This document shows positions 17,428 through 27,370 of a stretch of 64,000 bases of DNA, piece after piece (within the stretch, counting starts at the first letter, position 1; each line of letters starts with the position of its first letter). Both the position numbers and the translations under genes were made by a program. The stretch is from Pseudoalteromonas galatheae (GTDB taxonomy: Bacteria; Pseudomonadota; Gammaproteobacteria; Enterobacterales; Alteromonadaceae): NCBI RefSeq assembly GCF_005886105.2, contig NZ_PNCO02000002.1, forward strand, positions 310,001 through 374,000, in the 5' to 3' direction. The notes under the pieces were generated by a model. That model did no database searches and had not been told where the DNA came from. It saw only the letters and a list, made by a program, of their open reading frames with translations.

Positions 17428-19422
17428 ATGTTGATGGCCTGTCGTAGTTTGGCGCCACTCTCTTTAGCTGTTGCAGCTGCCCTGCCTTTTTCTTCACTTG
17501 CACAAAGTGATGCAAAACCAGAAATAAAAGAAGAGGTGGAAGTGATCGTCGTATCCGCTTCTGGATTTGAGCAACTGCTAAAAAATGCGCCGGCGTCAGT
17601 TAGCGTTATCAATCAAGCAGAGCTGCAGCAGCGCTTTTATCGAGACCTGACCGATGCCATGACAGATGTTCCCGGAGTTGTAGTAACTGGAGGCGGAGAC
17701 AGGGAAGATATTAGCCTTCGCGGCATGGGCAGTCAGTACACGCTTATTTTAGTCGACGGGCAAAGACAAAGTTCGCGTGAGACTCGGCCAAATAGTGACG
17801 GTCCTGGTGTTGAAGGTGCATGGACGCCTCCTGTTGCTGCCATCGAACGTATCGAAGTTGTGCGCGGGCCTATGTCTTCGCTGTATGGCTCTGATGCAAT
17901 TGGCGGCGTAATTAACATTATCACTAAAAAAACGCCTGACCAGTGGCATGGAGAAGTCAGAGTTGACGCCACCAGCCAAGAAAACAGTCGCTCAGGTGAT
18001 ATTTATCAGGCAAATTTCTTTGCTGCAGGCTCGCTAATCAAAGATACCTTAGGGGTACAAATTTACGGCCAAACTACGCACAGAGACGAAGACGAAATTG
18101 TGTCTGGCTTTAGAGGTCGCGATGCAGATACGCTGAAGGTAAAACTGGCCTATACGCCATCAGATGAACACGAATGGTTATTGGATTATGGTATTGCTTC
18201 ACAAACGCTTGATGCCACGCTAGGTAAAACGGTGGCAACGCTTGCGCCAGGTGAGCCGTGTGGCCGCCGTGGTTGTCCTGAGTCCACTACAACCGAATAC
18301 GATAGTGAGTCAATCTCTTTGACGCATAACGGTTACTGGTCATTTGGTAGCTCTCGTAGTTACTTAAAACATGAAGAGTTTGACAATAAATCCCGTGAGA
18401 TGACGGTCAAAAACGTAGATTTCCAGTCTCTTTGGACGTTACCGCTTGGTGAGTCTCATACTAGCTCAATCGGTGTTGCTTATCTTAATGAAGATTTGAC
18501 CGACAAAACCAGTAACCGCATTAGTGATTTGCAGCAAGTCGACAACGATCAGTGGTCGGTATTTGCTGAGGATGAGTGGCGCATCGTTGAGCCATTTGCC
18601 CTGACTATGGGCCTACGCTACGACAAAGACGGTAACTTTGGCGGCCATGTTAGCCCGCGCTTATACGGTGTTTATACTGCATCAGATGCGGTGACGGTTA
18701 AAGGTGGGATCTCAACCGGCTTTAGAGCGCCTAACTTGCGTCAAAGTACGGCGGCGTGGGGCCAAGTGAGCCGTGGTGGTAATATTTATGGGAATCCAGA
18801 CTTAAGCCCTGAAACCTCAATTAATTACGAGGTAGGCGTATACATTGAGCTTGCTAAAGGGATCAGCACCTCAGCAACGGTATTCTATAACGAGTTTGAC
18901 GATAAAATTTCACGGGTTTCGTGTCCACTAACTCAATGTACGGACGGCCCTAACGAGTTTGGTTCGTTACCGACAACCTATGTCAACGTTGATGAAGCCG
19001 TAACCCAAGGGGGTGAAATTAGCTTTTCGGGTCAATTGACTGAAAAACTAAAGCTTAGCGCAAACTATACCTACACAGATTCGGAGCAAAAAACCGGAGT
19101 ATATGCAGGTAGCCCATTAAACCAGTTACCTAAACATTTGTTCCAAACGTCGCTTAATTATCAGTATTCGGATGAGCTAAACACGTGGTTACGCTTCCAT
19201 TATCGTGGTGAAGAAAGCCAGCCTGTAACAGGGCCTTCGCAAAGTAGCTTAGTCGCACCTTCGTATAACCTAACTGATGTAGGTGCAAATTATCAGCTGA
19301 ACGAAGCAATTAAGCTTGGATTTGGGATTTACAACCTCTTCGATGAAGAAATTACTGAAGCAGAATACGGCTACTTTGAAGATGGTCGTCGCTATTGGGC
19401 TTCATTGGCGTGGAGCTTTTAA
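17428..19422 (+). CDS. TonB-dependent outer-membrane receptor (FepA/CirA-like)
   Basis: A 664-residue receptor for a ferric chelate or similar ligand. After the signal peptide come a TonB-box region (EEVEVIVVSAS), the plug domain (NAPASVSVINQAELQQRFYR and RIEVVRGPMSSLYGSDAIGG) and a 22-strand barrel ending in an aromatic residue (WASLAWSF). The ATG at 17428 has GGAGG seven bases upstream; a longer upstream frame lacks such a site. A Fur-like box precedes it. Its stop overlaps the start of the PepSY gene (TAATG), so the three genes to 21343 form an operon. The ligand cannot be read from sequence. Confidence 0.93.
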   Translation: MLMACRSLAPLSLAVAAALPFSSLAQSDAKPEIKEEVEVIVVSASGFEQLLKNAPASVSVINQAELQQRFYRDLTDAMTDVPGVVVTGGGDREDISLRGMGSQYTLILVDGQRQSSRETRPNSDGPGVEGAWTPPVAAIERIEVVRGPMSSLYGSDAIGGVINIITKKTPDQWHGEVRVDATSQENSRSGDIYQANFFAAGSLIKDTLGVQIYGQTTHRDEDEIVSGFRGRDADTLKVKLAYTPSDEHEWLLDYGIASQTLDATLGKTVATLAPGEPCGRRGCPESTTTEYDSESISLTHNGYWSFGSSRSYLKHEEFDNKSREMTVKNVDFQSLWTLPLGESHTSSIGVAYLNEDLTDKTSNRISDLQQVDNDQWSVFAEDEWRIVEPFALTMGLRYDKDGNFGGHVSPRLYGVYTASDAVTVKGGISTGFRAPNLRQSTAAWGQVSRGGNIYGNPDLSPETSINYEVGVYIELAKGISTSATVFYNEFDDKISRVSCPLTQCTDGPNEFGSLPTTYVNVDEAVTQGGEISFSGQLTEKLKLSANYTYTDSEQKTGVYAGSPLNQLPKHLFQTSLNYQYSDELNTWLRFHYRGEESQPVTGPSQSSLVAPSYNLTDVGANYQLNEAIKLGFGIYNLFDEEITEAEYGYFEDGRRYWASLAWSF

Positions 19423-20513
19423 TGACACGAGCTCGCTCAGCGGCTAAGTCGTCGAATCGGCGACTTAAAAAGCTGTTTGATTGGCGCACTTGGCATTGGA
19501 TGAGCTCTGCCGTGTGTTTGGTGGGAATGCTGCTATTTGCCGTGACTGGGATCACCTTAAATCACGCAAGCCAGATAGAAGCTGCACCTACCACATATGC
19601 TAAAGAAGCGGTGCTGCCAAGTGCTCTGTTGACCCAGCTTAACGCGGCAGCAGAGCAGACAGCGCTGCCTCGCAGCTTTCAATCTTGGTATCAGTCACAC
19701 ACAGGTGCGGCGTTACCTGCACTACAGCAAGTGCAGTGGAGCGAGTACGAATTGTATGTTGCGCTGCCAAGAGCTGGTGGCGATGGCTGGTTTAGCATTG
19801 CCCTTGATAGCGGTGAGTTTTATCAAGAGATCACGGATCGTGGTTGGGTATCATACCTTAACGATCTTCACAAAGGACGTAATACAGGATTTGCATGGCG
19901 TATGTTTATTGATGTGTTTTCAGTAGCTTGTGTAGTGTTTTCACTCACAGGCTTATGGCTTTTATACAAGCATTCTCGAGGAAGAAAGTCGACTTGGCCG
20001 CTCGTCGCAGCAGGCTTTGTATTACCTGTTTTAGTGCTGATGGTACCTGCGCACGCTAAAGCTGATGAAGTTGAAATCACGATCCCGCGTTTAAACGTTG
20101 CGGAATATCACCCACCTTATGTCGCAGTATGGTTGGCGAACAGCAAACAACAGCGAGTTGCCGATATTGCCGTTTGGTATGACGTTAATATGGCGGATAA
20201 AGAAGGTGAAAAGTGGCTAAAAGACTTACGCCTTTGGTGGCGTAGAAGCGGCCGTAGCCTATCCATGCCTGTAGATGGCGTGACTGGTGCGACAAGGCGT
20301 CCAGGTACGGCAAAGATTGATTTAACCCCTTGGCGCGATGAGTTTAAAGCTTTACCTGCGGATGAATACACGCTGTTCGTAGAGGCTGCTCGTGAGCTTG
20401 GAGGTCGTGAAGTATTGAAACTGCCTGTGACTTTACCTATCACTGCACCTGTCACTGTGATTGCAGAAGGTAAATCTGAACTCGCTACAACAATTTTAAC
20501 AATGGAGCCTTAA
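19422..20513 (+). CDS. PepSY-associated membrane protein fused to a DUF2271 domain
   Basis: The product has 363 residues. The N-terminal part has the PepSY-TM pattern: helix MSSAVCLVGMLLFAVTGITLNHA, a periplasmic segment ending LNDLHKGRNTGFAWRMFIDV, and the helix SVACVVFSLTGLWLLYKHSRG. A third hydrophobic stretch leads into a periplasmic DUF2271-like domain (about 215-350; ISIPRLNVAEYHPPYVAVW-type strand, WWRRSGRSL, DGVTGATRRPG). Such proteins accompany TonB receptors and are thought to help ferric reductase or siderophore handling. The ATG overlaps the receptor stop. Confidence 0.85.
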   Translation: MTRARSAAKSSNRRLKKLFDWRTWHWMSSAVCLVGMLLFAVTGITLNHASQIEAAPTTYAKEAVLPSALLTQLNAAAEQTALPRSFQSWYQSHTGAALPALQQVQWSEYELYVALPRAGGDGWFSIALDSGEFYQEITDRGWVSYLNDLHKGRNTGFAWRMFIDVFSVACVVFSLTGLWLLYKHSRGRKSTWPLVAAGFVLPVLVLMVPAHAKADEVEITIPRLNVAEYHPPYVAVWLANSKQQRVADIAVWYDVNMADKEGEKWLKDLRLWWRRSGRSLSMPVDGVTGATRRPGTAKIDLTPWRDEFKALPADEYTLFVEAARELGGREVLKLPVTLPITAPVTVIAEGKSELATTILTMEP

Positions 20514-20515
20514 TC

Positions 20516-21343
20516 GTGAAAATTTCAACGTTAGTATCTGGTGTCTTAGTTGCCTTAGCCGCATATAGCCCATTAAGTGAAGCACACCGAGTATGGATCA
20601 AGCCAAGTACCACCGTGGTGTCTGGTGACAGCGAATGGATCACGTTTGATGCAGCCATCGCCAATGGGATCTTTAACCCAGATCATTATGCTTATCCACT
20701 AGAGCGTCTATCAGCACTGTCTCCTTCTGGTAGCAAGGTTGAACTTAAGAACGCTGCAAAACTTAAGTATCGCAGTGTGTTTGACATTGAGCTCAATCAG
20801 CAAGGCACTTACAAAGTGTTTAATCAAAGTCGCTCGCTGGTGGCGCGCTGGACTGATGAAAATGGTGAAAAGCATTACTGGCCAGGACGCGGCAAAGTTG
20901 GCTCAGTAGAAGCCTTTAACAAAGAAGTGCCAAAAACGGCAAAAGATTTAAGTGTGGTCGACGTTGCAAGACGATTAGAAGTATTTGTAACTTTGGGCGC
21001 ACCAAATAACACTGCGCTTAAGCCAACCGGCAAAGGGCTAGAGCTAAACCCGGTTACTCACCCTAATGATTTGTACACCGGTGAACCAATTACCTTGCAG
21101 TATACGATGGATGGTGAACCTGCCAAGGGTGCAGAAGTGATAGTAGTACGTCAGGATGAAAAGTACCGTGATAATAGTCAACCAAGCAAATATACAACAA
21201 ATGCCAAAGGTGAAGTGACGCTAACGCTATCTGAGCCAGGCATGTATTGGTTTGAAGTGGAATATGAAGATGACAAAGCACAAGCACCCGCCACAAAACG
21301 TGCCGGCAGCTATGTCACTACCCTCGAGGTATTACCGCTTTAA
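20516..21343 (+). CDS. DUF4198-family periplasmic protein
   Basis: The product has 275 residues with a cleaved signal (KISTLVSGVLVALAAYSPLS). The mature start EAHRVWIKPSTTVVSGDSEW and the C-terminal Ig-like region GEVTLTLSEPGMYWFEVEYE are typical of DUF4198 (related to NikM/CbiK-associated periplasmic proteins). The GTG start two bases after the previous stop continues the operon. In similar operons the family sits beside TonB receptors and PepSY proteins, suggesting metal uptake; its exact role is not established. Confidence 0.85.
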   Translation: MKISTLVSGVLVALAAYSPLSEAHRVWIKPSTTVVSGDSEWITFDAAIANGIFNPDHYAYPLERLSALSPSGSKVELKNAAKLKYRSVFDIELNQQGTYKVFNQSRSLVARWTDENGEKHYWPGRGKVGSVEAFNKEVPKTAKDLSVVDVARRLEVFVTLGAPNNTALKPTGKGLELNPVTHPNDLYTGEPITLQYTMDGEPAKGAEVIVVRQDEKYRDNSQPSKYTTNAKGEVTLTLSEPGMYWFEVEYEDDKAQAPATKRAGSYVTTLEVLPL

Positions 21344-21363
21344 CTAACGGTCCCCATGTGGTT

Positions 21364-21383
21364 TGAGACGTGCAGTCGTCTCA
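21364..21383. terminator. Hairpin between convergent genes
   Basis: TGAGACG-TGCAGT-CGTCTCA followed on the + strand by an AT-rich stretch (TTATTTAATTT), after the DUF4198 gene; a plausible operon terminator with a weak T-run. Confidence 0.5.
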
Positions 21384-21418
21384 GCTTATTTAATTTAGTG
21401 GTCATAACAGAGACGCCA

Positions 21419-22498
21419 CTAAGTGCCCAAAGGGGGAGGCGTTCCTTCCTCCCCCTTTTCTTCTGTTAAAACCTTCACGATGAAAGCTTCACAATCACTG
21501 AGCGATCCATCTAACTGCCAAAAGTCATTACTAAAATCAGGAACCATTTGATTTTGGCTGAGTTCACATAAATAGTTCAGGAGCTTGGGGTGGATATAGT
21601 AGTCTCGACAGACTTTGGGTGTGTTGCCAAGTGCCTTTGCTACCCGCTTGATTAGATGGGTATCAAAACGCTTTCTTTTACTACCTTCAACCTCTATTGC
21701 AACGTCAAATGCGAACTGTACCGCTAACCGAGAAGCTACCCAAGTGCGGTAATCCTTACTGGTAAATTGTGGGCCGTGTAGCGTGTGGATCTGCGTGTTG
21801 ACGTCATCGCTGGTTAAATCGTGCCATCGCCCTTGGCAATGATATCGAAATAACCCATAGCCAGTTTGTACAGCGGATTCACTAATAAACTGACAAAGTT
21901 GTTCGTCGAATACGTCAACTTTTCTTTGTTTACCGTGTTTTCCCTGAAACTCAAAAGTTATCCCTACTTCGTTATGTTTCAGGTGCTTGCGCCTTAACGT
22001 GGTTAGACCACAAGTATCATTGTGTTGATAGTAATGTTGGTTACCAATACGGATCCCTGTGGAATCAAGCACCATAACAGCCAGTGCGGCAACTTTTTCT
22101 TGGTGCCAATCATCGTGTTTTAGCTGCTCTATACAGCGCGTTCTTGCTTGTGGTAGCTGTTTTGCAAATTGGGCCATGCGGGTAAATTTAGCTTGTTGTT
22201 GGGTGAGTTGATAGCTTGGATGATAGATATATTGCTTTTTACCTTTACTATCGAAACCAACGGCTTGCACTTTATCAAAAGCACAGGCGCTGATTTGAAC
22301 CTGCTTCCACATCGGTGGGATCACCAACTGTTTTATTCGCTTTTTGATCACCTTAGAGCGAATGGGGTTGTTGCTCGCATCTAAATAGCAAAAACCACGG
22401 CCCCACTTTTTTCTAGCAACCTCTAAACGATTACATTCGTGAAACTCAGATTGAATACCCTTACAGTCCACATTATCTCCAGTGACAGAATGTTGCAT
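21419..22498 (-). CDS. Eukaryote/poxvirus-type DNA topoisomerase IB
   Basis: The product has 359 residues. It relaxes supercoils by nicking one strand through a 3'-phosphotyrosine. Recognised blocks are GRGFCYLDASNNPIRSK in the N-terminal domain, GIRIGNQHYYQHNDTCGLTT and FQGKHGKQRKVDV (catalytic Arg/Lys), RTWVASRLAV, and the active-site motif CRDYYIHP with Tyr301. Bacterial TopIB proteins of this size are sporadic and usually regarded as accessory. It follows the ABC-F gene on the same strand 90 bp downstream, without a clear terminator between. Confidence 0.92.
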   Translation of the reverse strand: MQHSVTGDNVDCKGIQSEFHECNRLEVARKKWGRGFCYLDASNNPIRSKVIKKRIKQLVIPPMWKQVQISACAFDKVQAVGFDSKGKKQYIYHPSYQLTQQQAKFTRMAQFAKQLPQARTRCIEQLKHDDWHQEKVAALAVMVLDSTGIRIGNQHYYQHNDTCGLTTLRRKHLKHNEVGITFEFQGKHGKQRKVDVFDEQLCQFISESAVQTGYGLFRYHCQGRWHDLTSDDVNTQIHTLHGPQFTSKDYRTWVASRLAVQFAFDVAIEVEGSKRKRFDTHLIKRVAKALGNTPKVCRDYYIHPKLLNYLCELSQNQMVPDFSNDFWQLDGSLSDCEAFIVKVLTEEKGEEGTPPPLGT

Positions 22499-22588
22499 AG
22501 AACTAGAAATGCAAATCCCAAACCAGAATTTAATTACCTGAAATACTTTACTTTTTTATCTTAGCCTAAGAAGTATTTGGTAAATTTT

Positions 22589-24121
22589 TCATGATGTTGT
22601 TAACCTTATCGCTTCAAGTTTACTGAGCTGACCGCAAAAGTACTCATTATGAGAGACCAGCATAAATCCACAAGGAAGCTGATTAAGCATGGCCGCAAGC
22701 TCTTCTTGTGCTTCAAGGTCGAGGTGATTATCCGGCTCGTCAAGCAGTAAAAAGCCTTGCAGTTGCACTGCCAGCACGATGGCCGATTTCATTCTCTCGC
22801 CACCACTGAGGCTCGAGATAGGCCCTGAAATCTGGTTGAGTTTTAGGCCGACGCTTGCAAAGCTGGTGATGATATTATGATGTGGTGTATCAAGTAAGCG
22901 CTTGGCAATATCTAAAACGCAAGGGCCCTGCTCAAGCCAAGCACAGTGCTGATCTAAGTAAATACATGTTGCTGGGCGCTGAATTTCTCCGCGCTTTAAC
23001 TCTAGCTTACCCGCAAGGGTTTTAAGCAAGGTCGATTTACCGATGCCATTTTCTCCAATTACTCTGAGCTTTTGTGTTGTATCCGCAAAAAGGTTCAGTG
23101 TATTTTCCGGTCCAAAGCACAGTTCGGCTTCACATAAGCGGAGCTTTTCTTTTGCTCGAAAAGCTGAATTAAAATGAAACTGCTGTTTGTCTTCTCGATA
23201 GTACACTGTATTTTTCTTAATATTATCTTGAGCTTTTTGAATTTTATGGGTTTGTCCGGCATGACGTTTACTTCCTCTGTCAGACTTAAAGTCAGCAATC
23301 AGTTTACTTTGGCTACCAGCGCGTACTTGTGCTTTCCCTTTATTGGCTTGCCGTTGATGTTGCAGATCCGCTGCAATCATGGCTTGTTTAAGTGTTTTTT
23401 GTGCCGCGCGATTTGCTAAATGTTGCTGTTTTTGTCGAGCTTGAGTTTGAAGTAGTGTCTCTCTAAAGGCGTCAAATCCATGTGAGTGATGAGTTAGCTC
23501 CCCCTGTTTTATGTGCAGTATATGGTCGGCTGCATCTAATAAAATAGGATCGTGTGTGACGGCAACCACACCATGTTTGTGGTGCTTTAGCTGCTCGGCT
23601 AGCCAGTGCTTATTGTTGCTGTCCATGTGATTGCTCGGCTCATCCAGTAATAGGATTGCAGGCTGAGATTGTAATACTTCGATATAGGCTCGCATTTTTG
23701 CCCCGGGACTTAGCAGTGTAAAGGGGGTTTCCAAAGTGAGTTCTAGCGGCGCAAGTGTTGCTTGCCAAGTTGATTCTAACTGCCAATCATCTGAGATTAA
23801 TTCAAAATCGTACCCAGAGGCTAACCCCTGATGGGCCCGATGCAGTGCTGCTAGCTTCTCTTTAAGCCCTAGTAGTTCAGAAACGGTAGCAAAGCGGTTA
23901 GTTGCATCTTGTGGGAGATAAAAGCATTTCCCATGACTTTGGCGCTCGCCCGAGGTTAGAGGCTGTTCACCGGATAGGGCTTTGAGTAAGTGTGATTTGC
24001 CCGCCCCATTAGGGCCTGTTATCGCAATAAATTGTCGCTCTATTGTTAAGTCGACATCGCAAAATAAGCATTGACCATTTGCAAGTGTCAAGCTTGCATG
24101 TTTTAACTGTATCCAAGGCAT
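22589..24121 (-). CDS. ABC-F family ATPase
   Basis: Two ATP-binding domains in one 510-residue chain and no membrane segment. Walker A sites are GPNGAGKS (about residue 36) and GENGIGKST; signature motifs are LSPGAKMRA (degenerate) and LSGGERMKS; Walker B sites are AILLLDEPSNHMD and GFLLLDEPDNHLD. The linker between domains is lysine/glutamine rich. ABC-F proteins act on ribosomes, some giving antibiotic protection; this one cannot be assigned to a resistance class. AGGAGC precedes the ATG. One codon stretch near 23718 contains a one-mismatch copy of the GTAAAGGGGGTTTAC word. Confidence 0.92.
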   Translation of the reverse strand: MPWIQLKHASLTLANGQCLFCDVDLTIERQFIAITGPNGAGKSHLLKALSGEQPLTSGERQSHGKCFYLPQDATNRFATVSELLGLKEKLAALHRAHQGLASGYDFELISDDWQLESTWQATLAPLELTLETPFTLLSPGAKMRAYIEVLQSQPAILLLDEPSNHMDSNNKHWLAEQLKHHKHGVVAVTHDPILLDAADHILHIKQGELTHHSHGFDAFRETLLQTQARQKQQHLANRAAQKTLKQAMIAADLQHQRQANKGKAQVRAGSQSKLIADFKSDRGSKRHAGQTHKIQKAQDNIKKNTVYYREDKQQFHFNSAFRAKEKLRLCEAELCFGPENTLNLFADTTQKLRVIGENGIGKSTLLKTLAGKLELKRGEIQRPATCIYLDQHCAWLEQGPCVLDIAKRLLDTPHHNIITSFASVGLKLNQISGPISSLSGGERMKSAIVLAVQLQGFLLLDEPDNHLDLEAQEELAAMLNQLPCGFMLVSHNEYFCGQLSKLEAIRLTTS

Positions 24122-24173
24122 AATTACTGCTCCTAGTTGCAGCAGTGCAAAAGGCTAAAGGCTAAAGGCACAA

Positions 24174-24398
24174 AGACTCGTAAAAGCCGTAAATAGTAAA
24201 ATAGAAAATGAGAGTCTATAGATTAGTCTGAGAAGCCTCAACGATAACCATAAGCTTTGCACTGGAAATTAATAATAAGTTCGTCAGTTACAAAGGGCTT
24301 AGTTATTCATTGTGATGGCAACTCCTAATAAGAGGGGAAACAGGCGGATATAAATATCAAGCAGGTAATAGTTTGCCGACACTAGGTTAAATGTCAAG
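24174..24398. repeat. Interspersed repeat copy A, left flank of the M16 block
   Basis: The 119-bp core at 24211-24329 matches 28668-28786 without gaps and with 3 mismatches. Outside the core, similarity continues more loosely from AGACTCGTAAAA to CACTAGRTTAAATGTCAAG. Both copies have the same orientation. No obvious terminal inverted repeats and no ORF were seen. It lies between the divergent ABC-F and M16 peptidase genes, so it also carries or displaces their promoters. Confidence 0.88.
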
Positions 24399-24498
24399 GT
24401 GGCATCAGAGAATTCGTCGGTTTTATTTTAAACAATTGTTTCTCCAAGTTGTCATGTGGTAGTGTTTGGCGACAAGTTGTAAGGAAACTAATACCAAC

Positions 24499-27054
24499 AT
24501 GCTAATAAGAAGAAGCCTTTCTCCGATTTTTTCCTTTCTTTATTGCGCCTTGCTTATTTTTAATAGCAGCTCGTTTGCTCTGGAGCAACGCAGCCAAAAC
24601 ACTTTACCAACATTAAGCAATGGCATTGTATATCAACATATTCAATCTGATATTAACGTAGCTAGACTGGCTATTTTTGTAAAAGCGGGGCACTTATATA
24701 ACGGTGATGCCCATGGTGTTTCCCATTTAACAGAACACTTATTCAATTTAGGGGGAGATGCAAAAAACGTATCGAAAATTGACGACTTTCTCGCATCAGT
24801 AAATGGCACCAGAAGAGCAACTTTAAATACATCTGGGGTTAGATATTGGTACGAAATTCCCACAGAATATCTAGGTGGCTTGTTACCTCTTATTCAAGAG
24901 TCATTAGTTGGAGTCACAGCTTCTGAAGATGCGATTGCAGCTCAAATAGCTGCAATCGATAATGAATGGAAGCAAGGGCAACGCTACCAAGAGCTGATTG
25001 ATTGGGAGCAAACTTTCAGGGTATTTGCGCATACTGATCTAACGCTTAAGGATGGGTCGTTTTTTATGGGGAGTACCGCTGAATTTCAAAAATATGCAGC
25101 TAGGTTACAAGACGAGCTAAAAAGGTTATTTAGTAGGTACAATGGTAAAAACATCACGATTTTAAGTGAGTCATCACACAGCAAAGAAAGCGCTTTTAAG
25201 TTGATGGAAAAGACGATAGGCGCTGTAGAGTTGAGCGAACGAGATCACGCACAAAGAATGACTCAAGAGCCTTCTTTGCACTTTACACCAGTGACTGAAG
25301 TCAGAAAAAAACAAAATCATGATGACAAGGAAGTTCAATTCACATTTGCGGTTCCCCCTATTGCTAGCGCACCTCCTGTTTTTACACGGTTCTTAATACA
25401 CCTTTTAAAGCATTCATCCATCCATACTGTTAGCTTAGGGCAAGCAACACTTCAGTTTTCACCCACATCAATTGAGTTTTCACCAAACGCATTTCATCAA
25501 TTTGATAGCTTACACATGACTTTTCCCCGGCGCGAAGTTGAAGGGGGATCTATATATGAGGATGCGCGGCAATTTCTGTCGATTTTTAACTCTGTACTGT
25601 TAAGCTTGGCGGCAGTAGAACGAGAAGCGGAATTGGTATCGGTATACAATGATTTTGCAATGGAATATAGGCTGACATGTTCACAGAAAAACCTATCATT
25701 TGAATTGGCCAAAGAGTTAGATAATCAAGTTCACTTTGGTCGATTGACCGACTGGCTTAACGCTTGTCATATACCTCAAAAGCTCGATAGAGCCTTGTTT
25801 AGGCGCTTCGTTGAAACGTTTGTTTCCGCAAAAACTTACACTAAGCTATTTGTGAATGATGATGAGTGGGTTTCACTTAAGAATAAAGATGTGATGGAAC
25901 ATTACGACCAGCCTTATGTTTTGCTTGAGTCAACAAGAAAGAATGAGGTGAATACCCCACTATCTTTTCGTTTTCCAAGAAAAAATGCCTTGGTAGAAAT
26001 GGTTGAAAAATCAATTGTCGCGAAGAAAGACGTGAGATTGCGAGCTGTAGAAGATGGCAAATTTGCATCCCACCGTGTGCTAAAGGCTGGTATTTCTCAC
26101 ATTCATGACTACGCAGAGGCACTAATAATTAAAGCGCACCTGGAAGCCAAATATAGCAAATGGTTAAGTGATGCTGATGCGTTAGGTACCCCTGTCACGT
26201 TTTTAATTGACGATAAGTTGAGTATTGTTGCAAGCGGCAGGAAATCGCTCGCCACTTATCTGGCAAACGCTATTGAAGTTCCAATTTCGGTTTTAGGTGA
26301 TGATCTTGCAAAAGCCAAGACTGACGCGATTAGCGCGATTGAGAAAAAGGTCAATGACAATCAAGTGTTCAGAATGAATGAGTTTTTGGCACGGATCCAA
26401 TCGAACCATATTTGGTCTGATGAGCAACTGCTTGCTGCTATTAGGCGTTATCCTACAAAGTCACCTGATAGCGTGAGTCACGCTTTACCGGCACCCAGCT
26501 CGCAAAATCTAGAACTCAAAAATAATGCGCCAGTAAACATACTGGCATCGTTAAGACAGGTGCAAACAGGCTCACTAGAAGAGAAAGTATATGCGGTTTT
26601 GCTCAACTCGATTATAAGAAGTGATTACAAGGAAAGGTTTAGGAATACACTTAAAATTGCCTACACAGCAATAACAGGTCACAAAGTGAGTGATAAAGGA
26701 ACCGGCTTTGTTACTTTGCTACAGACATCGACACACTCAATCAGTGATATGAAAAAAATGAACCATCATTTTTTTACTGATATGTTGAGTAAGGTACAAA
26801 GGTTAACAGAGCAGGAGTTTTTACAACTGAGTGATGAAAGCAAAAAAGAGGTAATTAGATTGAGCAATCAGCTTGATTATGTATTCGCTGACCGGCTAAT
26901 TTCTCAAACTGATGAGACTAGTATTAACTCGATGAAACTATCTTTGTCGGAGTTTAAAAGGTTTTCGAAGCGATTACTCAGTAATGATTTGGCTGAGCGG
27001 TATGTCGCAATTATAGGCATAGAAAATAACACAAAGAATAATGAAAACCGGTAG
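24499..27054 (+). CDS. M16-family (pitrilysin/insulinase-like) zinc peptidase
   Basis: The 851-residue product has a signal peptide (MLIRRSLSPIFSFLYCALLI), so it is probably periplasmic. The inverted zinc motif HLTEH gives His76, Glu79 and His80, with the third ligand Glu156 in AAIDNEWKQ, 76 residues on, as in M16 enzymes. The remaining halves are divergent, and the C-terminal domain lacks a zinc motif, as usual for the inactive half. I chose the ATG at 24499 for its signal peptide; AAGGA lies rather far upstream (13 bases). It opens a block of five ORFs bracketed by direct repeats. M16 peptidases process peptides, some of them ribosomal natural products. Confidence 0.85.
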   Translation: MLIRRSLSPIFSFLYCALLIFNSSSFALEQRSQNTLPTLSNGIVYQHIQSDINVARLAIFVKAGHLYNGDAHGVSHLTEHLFNLGGDAKNVSKIDDFLASVNGTRRATLNTSGVRYWYEIPTEYLGGLLPLIQESLVGVTASEDAIAAQIAAIDNEWKQGQRYQELIDWEQTFRVFAHTDLTLKDGSFFMGSTAEFQKYAARLQDELKRLFSRYNGKNITILSESSHSKESAFKLMEKTIGAVELSERDHAQRMTQEPSLHFTPVTEVRKKQNHDDKEVQFTFAVPPIASAPPVFTRFLIHLLKHSSIHTVSLGQATLQFSPTSIEFSPNAFHQFDSLHMTFPRREVEGGSIYEDARQFLSIFNSVLLSLAAVEREAELVSVYNDFAMEYRLTCSQKNLSFELAKELDNQVHFGRLTDWLNACHIPQKLDRALFRRFVETFVSAKTYTKLFVNDDEWVSLKNKDVMEHYDQPYVLLESTRKNEVNTPLSFRFPRKNALVEMVEKSIVAKKDVRLRAVEDGKFASHRVLKAGISHIHDYAEALIIKAHLEAKYSKWLSDADALGTPVTFLIDDKLSIVASGRKSLATYLANAIEVPISVLGDDLAKAKTDAISAIEKKVNDNQVFRMNEFLARIQSNHIWSDEQLLAAIRRYPTKSPDSVSHALPAPSSQNLELKNNAPVNILASLRQVQTGSLEEKVYAVLLNSIIRSDYKERFRNTLKIAYTAITGHKVSDKGTGFVTLLQTSTHSISDMKKMNHHFFTDMLSKVQRLTEQEFLQLSDESKKEVIRLSNQLDYVFADRLISQTDETSINSMKLSLSEFKRFSKRLLSNDLAERYVAIIGIENNTKNNENR

Positions 27055-27117
27055 CCGCAGTGCCTCCAAGCACAAGATAAACCTATGACATTCATGTTAG
27101 GCAGGAGGCAAAGCTTA

Positions 27118-27207
27118 ATGTCCACGGCTGACATCAGAAGAGCAACAATTCACGACGTAAACATGCGCGAGTTGTTGCTCGTCGGACGTAAATCGACTGG
27201 CCCCTAG
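27118..27207 (+). CDS. Possible 29-residue peptide ORF after the M16 peptidase
   Basis: ATG at 27118 has AGGAGG (27103-27108) nine bases upstream, a near-perfect ribosome site. The product starts MSTADIRRATIHDVNMRELL and ends VGRKSTGP. An inverted repeat (GCAACA...TGTTGC) overlaps the coding region, so the signal could instead be a hairpin. No homologue is known to me. The rest of the 304-bp gap 27055-27370 shows no other gene. Confidence 0.35.
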   Translation: MSTADIRRATIHDVNMRELLLVGRKSTGP

Positions 27208-27370
27208 CAGAGTTTTACTCATAGAAAGTTGGTGTGTTTGGCTCTCGTAACCTCTCAGCGTCTTGGCTAGCAAAAACCTCGAACTGATGTTAATAGTTTG
27301 TATTTCTCTTTTGACTAATTAGTAGGAACTGTATATTTTAAGGTGATTGCTAATATGGAGAAGGGATCTG

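Noticed and set aside
23718..23732. A full member of the GTAAAGGGGGTTTAC family in the ABC-F gene
   Set aside because: One mismatch breaks the dyad and it encodes ordinary residues; counted only as a near copy.
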